Assembly: GCA_025449975.1 (NCBI GenBank)
Contig: JANWIG010000047.1
Span: 22,083 to 86,082 of the forward strand
Length of the DNA: 64,000 nucleotides
Source of the DNA: Thermoactinomycetaceae bacterium
GTDB taxonomy: Bacteria > Bacillota > Bacilli > Thermoactinomycetales > Thermoactinomycetaceae
Reading direction: 5' to 3'
Position 1 is the first letter of the stretch. Each line of letters opens with the position of its first letter. The translations under genes were made by a program, and so were the position numbers. This document shows positions 60,193 to 64,000 of the stretch, one piece after another. Below the pieces are notes generated by a model. That model saw only the letters and a list, made by a program, of their open reading frames with translations. It was not told the DNA's origin and made no database searches.

Positions 60193-60528
60193 TTACGCTT
60201 CTTGATCTTTCCGCGACCAACGATCTTTATCGCGGGTATTATATTTGTGCATCACTTGATCAAATGCTTCATTTAAATCGATATGTAAGGAGTTAGCAAA
60301 ACAAGCTACAATAAAAATAATATCACCTAGTTCATTTTGAATCGAATTCTCTTCTTCCTCTGGTTTTTTCGGTTTTTGACCAAATTGGTGATTTACTTCC
60401 CGAGCAAGCTCACCCACTTCTTCTGTCAAACGGGCGAGCATCGAAAGCGGATGAAAATATCCTTCTTTAAACTGATTAATATATTGATCTACTTCCTGTT
60501 GAATCTCTTTCAATGTTTTATCCTTCAT
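60193..60528 (-). CDS. ypjD: MazG-like nucleotide pyrophosphohydrolase
   Basis: The 111-residue all-alpha NTP pyrophosphatase has metal motif TEEVGELAREVNH and NELGDIIFIVACFANSLHIDLNEAFDQVMHKYNTRDKDRW. It matches B. subtilis YpjD in size and position directly upstream of dapB. It probably hydrolyses non-canonical NTPs. Confidence 0.9.
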   Translation of the reverse strand: MKDKTLKEIQQEVDQYINQFKEGYFHPLSMLARLTEEVGELAREVNHQFGQKPKKPEEEENSIQNELGDIIFIVACFANSLHIDLNEAFDQVMHKYNTRDKDRWSRKDQEA

Positions 60529-60722
60529 TCGGCACCCCCCTTATCTTTTTCATGTTAACTGATCACTTCCAATAACTCAATCAAGGAGCAATAAAACCTT
60601 CTTATAAAGATACAATAAATAAAACATGATAAACAGCACCATGATATTTACAATAAAATCGATTTTCGATATAGTAAATTTTCATATATAGAAATTTGTT
60701 TTCGTAAAGGGAGTAGAGCGAT

Positions 60723-61571
60723 ATGCCAAGTAACATCCTTCATCATGCTAAAAAACTGTTCTTTATTATTCTAGGAGCAGTGATTTTCTCATTTGGTATC
60801 AACTATTTTGCCATTCCTAATAAGATCGCAGAGGGTGGGGTTACAGGCATTTCGATCATTCTCCACTATCAATTTGGTTGGGATACCGGAACAGTGATTT
60901 TGCTGCTGAATATCCCCTTGTTTTTTATTGGTTATAAAGTATTTGGTAAAAAAACGCTGATTTATACTTTTATTGCGACGATCGCTGTGGCCATCTGCTT
61001 AAACCTTACAGATGGGATCGGGGAAAAGATGGACGACCTGCTTCTTGCTGCTCTTTATGCCGGTGTCTTTGTCGGAATCGGTCTTGGCTTGATTATAAGG
61101 GTGGGTGGAACCTTGGGAGGAGCCGATGTCGTTGCTCGTGTTTTACACCGATTTCTCGGTTGGAGCATCGGACGAATGCTCCTTATACTCGATTTTGCTG
61201 TGATTGTTGCCAGCACTTTTGTCATCGGGATTGACTTGGCTATGTATACACTCGTCTCTGTTTTTGTCGCTGCACAAGCGCTTGACTTCGTGGTAGAAGG
61301 GTTACGCGTTTCCAAAGCAGCCACGATTATTTCCAATCAAGCGAAGGAGTTAGCAAAAGAGATAACGAAAAAAATGAACCGCGGTGTGACTGTTTTGCAA
61401 GGTCAAGGGGCTTATACACAGAGGAAAAAAGAGGTATTATATGTGGTTGTCCAACCAAGTGAATTGCCAAAATTAAAAGAGATCGTGTACAACTTCGATT
61501 CCAAGGCTTTTGTCGTCGTCCACGATGCACGTGAGGTATTGGGGGAAGGATTTACATATAAACGAACTTGA
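60723..61571 (+). CDS. ypjC: YitT-family membrane protein with DUF2179 domain (YpjC-like)
   Basis: The 282-residue protein has five or six transmembrane segments. It starts FFIILGAVIFSFGINYFAIPNKIAEGGVTGIS, has RVGGTLGGADVVARVLHRFLGWSIGRMLL, and ends with a cytoplasmic DUF2179 domain (NRGVTVLQGQGAYTQRKKEVLYVVVQPSELPKLKEIVYNFDSKAFVVVHDAREVLGEGF). In B. subtilis the homologue lies in the ypjA-D group on the same strand; here it is inverted relative to ypjB and ypjD. AAAGGGAG precedes ATG. Confidence 0.88.
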   Translation: MPSNILHHAKKLFFIILGAVIFSFGINYFAIPNKIAEGGVTGISIILHYQFGWDTGTVILLLNIPLFFIGYKVFGKKTLIYTFIATIAVAICLNLTDGIGEKMDDLLLAALYAGVFVGIGLGLIIRVGGTLGGADVVARVLHRFLGWSIGRMLLILDFAVIVASTFVIGIDLAMYTLVSVFVAAQALDFVVEGLRVSKAATIISNQAKELAKEITKKMNRGVTVLQGQGAYTQRKKEVLYVVVQPSELPKLKEIVYNFDSKAFVVVHDAREVLGEGFTYKRT

Positions 61572-61583
61572 GGGATAAAATGC

Positions 61584-61614
61584 AAACAACGCAGAAAGAC
61601 ACCCTGCGTTGTTT
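61584..61614. terminator. Shared terminator of ypjC and ypjB
   Basis: AAACAACGCAG / CTGCGTTGTTT with a 9-nt loop lies between convergent genes and touches the ypjB stop codon. Confidence 0.8.
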
Positions 61615-62422
61615 ACATTTTCGATGCTTGAACCAAACGTTCTTCTGCTTGATATTTCCGCCAAGCGACATAAGTGAGGACGATTAAAATAAAGCTGCTG
61701 ATCCAAAACATCATCCAATAAAACGGTAAACTGCCAAAAGGAGCGATCGCTGCCATCACATCTTTATCAGAGCCAAAAAAGAGCGGTTGCAAAATCTTTT
61801 CCAACTCATTAAAGGCGGACTGAACCATTTGCGGACGATCGGTTTTTTTAAGTGCTGCAAACAGTGAATCCAATTTTTGTACCGTCTGGTCACTTCTCCC
61901 GACGACAAGTGCGGGTCGTATCAGCTCATAGTTTCCAATTAGAACCCGAACTTGCTGTTGATAAGCAACATGATTCTCCTCTTGGATCGCTTGTTTCGCT
62001 TTCAGAAGGGGTTGATTAAGCGAATGGTAATACTGTTTCCATAGGGGTTGATACGAATGAGCGGCGGCATCAAAGGCAAGTGTCAACTTAGTGGCAGCTC
62101 CTTGTAACTTGGTTCGATTCGGAATGAGCCGATTGAGCTCTTGCTCCAATTCCAGAATCGTTTCGGACAATGTCCGAATTCCAGCAACATCCATATTTTT
62201 ATTGGAAAAATCCGCTGCCGAAAATTGTGTTGCTAGCTTAGCCAACTCTTCTTTGGCAGCAACCAGCTGTCCCCGTAAAATCCAATTACTAATTTTATTT
62301 GCCGATTTTGCCCAATCTTCCCGATAGAAACGATCATTCGCCTGCACGGTTCCAAGCATTCCGATAAATAGGATACAAACACAAAGCATCCCAAGGATCA
62401 ACCGAGATCGGATCAAGACCAT
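61613..62422 (-). CDS. ypjB: Sporulation protein YpjB-like
   Basis: The ~269-residue protein has an N-terminal signal/anchor (LILGMLCVCILFIGMLGTVQA), a large helical extracytoplasmic domain (residues 30-240) and a C-terminal membrane segment (FYWMMFWISSFILIVLTYVAW). Size, two-anchor layout and synteny match YpjB, a mother-cell sporulation protein of unclear role. AAAGGGGG directly abuts ATG 62422; TTG 62416 has better spacing and may be the real start. A composite palindrome lies about 170 bp upstream. Confidence 0.8.
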   Translation of the reverse strand: MVLIRSRLILGMLCVCILFIGMLGTVQANDRFYREDWAKSANKISNWILRGQLVAAKEELAKLATQFSAADFSNKNMDVAGIRTLSETILELEQELNRLIPNRTKLQGAATKLTLAFDAAAHSYQPLWKQYYHSLNQPLLKAKQAIQEENHVAYQQQVRVLIGNYELIRPALVVGRSDQTVQKLDSLFAALKKTDRPQMVQSAFNELEKILQPLFFGSDKDVMAAIAPFGSLPFYWMMFWISSFILIVLTYVAWRKYQAEERLVQASKM

Positions 62423-62589
62423 CCCCCTTTCTATTGATCTTTCAGTCAAACGGCTGATTTATGAATATTTTATAAATAATCTATTCGGGTTGTCCGTTGA
62501 AATATGTCTACCTTGTCCTGAATTTGTTTGCCCCCAGAAAGTAAAAAAAGGAATATTGAACTGCTTGCTCTTCCTAAGGGGAAAGGTTT

Positions 62590-62612
62590 GTTTGTGTTAC
62601 AAACTAGTTTGA
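62590..62612. promoter_or_regulatory. Composite palindrome, copy 2
   Basis: GTTTGT-GTT-ACAAACTAGTTTGA matches copy 1 (12559-12581) at 20 of 23 positions; only the spacer differs. A plus-strand GTTACA-17-TATAAT promoter (62596-62624) overlaps it but would read antisense into the duplicated gene. The same site lies upstream of ypjB on the minus strand. Confidence 0.6.
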
Positions 62613-62635
62613 ATGAATTATAATGGATTTATCCA

Positions 62636-62674
62636 CAAAAATAGAGATATGCCTTCGATTTACGGACATACCTC
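62636..62674 (-). terminator. Terminator of the duplicated hypothetical gene
   Basis: GAGGTATG-CC / GG-CATATCTC with a short loop, then TATTTTTG on the minus strand. Confidence 0.65.
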
Positions 62675-62687
62675 CCAAAATCTATTA

Positions 62688-63635
62688 TCAATCCGTCCAA
62701 TCAGTTTGCCGGATTAATTTTCCTGTTTGCAAATCGTAATAATCAGGAAATAAGTTTTCATACGTAAAGATAATCGGATAAGGAAATTGATGATACCCTT
62801 CTAAGTTTGCCAAGAAATCCGTCATCCATTTTACAAATAATCGCTCAATGGTTATTTGGTAAATACTATCAAAACCTTCTTCGATAATCGTATCGATGTC
62901 TAATGCTCTTTCAAAATTAAACGTTCCACCAAACCCCATATTTCCGTATACGGGTTTTCCTGAACGATCGTAGTAGAGAGGCACTTCTTCAAAAGCCTCC
63001 GTTACGGGCTTCGAATCGACTGAAAAGCTATAAATATGATCGAATAAAGCATCTAAGACGATCACTTCGGTCTCTTCTGTATAAGGATGAGAAAATATCT
63101 CTCTGAACAAATAGGTAAACTCATCTTTCATCGAATCAAAAACCATCATAATGTTTTCTTGATCTGCTCGCGAAACTTGATAGCGCGTAAACTTTCCGAT
63201 GCGCAAATCGTAATAATGAGGATAGTCTTCTTTAAAAGATAAATAAAGAGGATAAGGGAAAGAATGAAATTGATTGATTTGATTCAATAGGCTGCTGATC
63301 CAAGCTACAAAACTTCCTTTATATTGATCAGGGTACACTTCTTCGTCAAACAAATCGGGTAGAAAATCTGACTTTTCACATACTGTCGTAAACACATTGT
63401 AGACAGGATCTCCATTTTCATCATACCGAAGGGGCGCCGCTCCAAACAAAGGTTCAGTCGTCGAAGGTCTTACCTCAATCTCTACTTCATCTAAATTGTT
63501 TCTAGCCAAAAATAATAATACCTCTGTTTCAGGTGTATATCGATACGATAACACACTCTCTAAAAACCGAATCATTTTCGTCCAATCTCTCCTCATTTCC
63601 TGGACACTTTTCCCCCGATCATCAAGTGGAATCAT
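62688..63635 (-). CDS. Internally duplicated protein of unknown function
   Basis: I do not recognise this 315-residue acidic, aromatic-rich soluble protein. Its two halves are clear repeats. Residues ~30-155 (YRYTPETEVLLFLARNN, PLRYDENGDPVYN, QFHSFPYPLYLSF, YPHYYDLRIGKFTR) align with ~180-312 (HPYTEETEVIVLDALFD, PLYYDRSGKPVYG, GYHQFPYPIIFTYENL, FPDYYDLQTGKLIR). It is cytoplasmic, with no catalytic motif visible. It is alone between ypjB and an IS element edge. Tandem unknown domains of this kind are frequent in immunity-type proteins, but no toxin is nearby. ATG 63635 has only a modest ribosome-binding site. Confidence 0.7.
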   Translation of the reverse strand: MIPLDDRGKSVQEMRRDWTKMIRFLESVLSYRYTPETEVLLFLARNNLDEVEIEVRPSTTEPLFGAAPLRYDENGDPVYNVFTTVCEKSDFLPDLFDEEVYPDQYKGSFVAWISSLLNQINQFHSFPYPLYLSFKEDYPHYYDLRIGKFTRYQVSRADQENIMMVFDSMKDEFTYLFREIFSHPYTEETEVIVLDALFDHIYSFSVDSKPVTEAFEEVPLYYDRSGKPVYGNMGFGGTFNFERALDIDTIIEEGFDSIYQITIERLFVKWMTDFLANLEGYHQFPYPIIFTYENLFPDYYDLQTGKLIRQTDWTD

Positions 63636-64000
63636 TCAATTATCCTCCCCTAGTTACGAAAACATATAATCTGTATTTTAGTCAATTCTTTTGCTAGAAA
63701 CAACCTATTTTCCTTAACAGATAAAATCTTCTTTCCTCACCTCTTTCATCCTGAGTAAATTATCTTAATATGAACTATATAATCATTGTATATGTGTATA
63801 AAAATTTCACTAGCTAGTATATTTTAAACCGCTTACATTGGCTAGTCCAATTGGTAAAATTCCTTGAAAAAGCCAGCAACTTCTTTTTCACCCTGACTTC
63901 CAATAAAAGGCGCAACCAGAAACATCCATGCAAGCAGCAAAACCCTAGAGACTCTAAGGGTCCGCCACGGCTCCACCCACTAACCCAGATCAGATGGAAC
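63636..64000 (+). mobile_element. Left-edge fragment of another TnpB-type IS element, running off the window
   Basis: From about 63921 the plus strand (CATCCATGCAAGCAGCAAAA, CCTAGAGACTC, TCCGCCACG, CTCCA) aligns with the reverse complement of 56059-55990, the part just before RuvC I in the 55-kb TnpB pseudogene. The element continues to the right, outside the window, so its intactness is unknown. The 63636-63920 part is A/T-rich with no gene seen. Confidence 0.55.

Noticed and set aside
1-64000. CRISPR array or prophage
   Set aside because: No regularly spaced repeats, no cas, capsid, terminase or holin-lysin modules; lrgAB is a chromosomal holin-like pair.

Overview
The window looks like the chromosome of a low-to-moderate GC, endospore-forming member of the Bacillales. 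The evidence is a spore photoproduct lyase (splB), a YpjB-type sporulation protein, the bacillithiol genes bshA/bshB1, and a right-hand gene order (ypjB - ypjC - mazG-like - dapB - bshB1 - bshA - cca - birA - panB - panC - panD) that closely follows the Bacillus subtilis ypjB..panD segment. Thermoactinomycetaceae or a neighbouring family is plausible, but I cannot fix the genus from sequence alone.

Layout. 1-11 kb: a truncated rhodanese/metallo-beta-lactamase gene behind tandem CsoR/CstR-like operators, a secreted subtilase, a YhfC-type membrane protease, a HEAT-like protein, a thioredoxin-fold protein, splB, a Cu-Zn SOD lipoprotein, an SGNH hydrolase, proline dehydrogenase, azlCD and a CAP-domain lipoprotein. 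11.5-19.8 kb: a DNA-binding coiled-coil protein divergent from a tyrosine recombinase, lexA, a tiny acidic plus His/Arg-rich protein, aspB, a compact FtsH-like AAA protease coupled to a small membrane protein, and a lipoprotein with a hairpin over its ribosome-binding site. 19.8-26.3 kb: MTA/SAH deaminase, a split NHEJ pair (LigD polymerase and ligase as separate genes), SNase, a flavin-reductase-like gene with lrgAB, and an aromatic/Arg/Pro-rich probable coat protein. 26.4-33.3 kb: nrdA-nrdB with tandem NrdR boxes, an ABC exporter whose ATPase carries one in-frame stop, and trxB. 33.3-39.3 kb: acyl-CoA thioesterase, a BadF-type sugar kinase behind a decayed PTS IIA gene, amidase, yvbH and tRNA-Leu. 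39.3-50.5 kb: aldo-keto reductase, a macro-domain fusion, mtnA, thiolase plus acyl-CoA synthetase, ku and a TPR protein. 50.6-62.5 kb: the pan-birA-cca-bsh-dapB-ypj cluster. 62.6-64 kb: an internally duplicated protein of unknown function and the edge of another IS element.

The most unusual theme is debris of one IS200/IS605-like (TnpB-type) family. At least four remnants lie in the window (34.4, 45.8, 46.9 and 55.2 kb), a fifth begins at the right edge, and a possibly different relative sits at 33.3 kb. At three places (acyl-CoA thioesterase, acyl-CoA synthetase, cca) the element's right end runs straight into the start codon of a same-strand gene. At two of these an identical 28-bp end supplies the Shine-Dalgarno sequence. 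Two remnants keep a conserved noncoding tail that may be a reRNA scaffold. No TnpA, no intact TnpB and no CRISPR array was seen.

A second theme is a 23-bp composite palindrome (GTTTGT-N3-ACAAACTAGTTTGA) at only two places I noticed, 50 kb apart: between the HTH gene and the tyrosine recombinase, and upstream of ypjB. No dedicated regulator is recognisable beside either copy.
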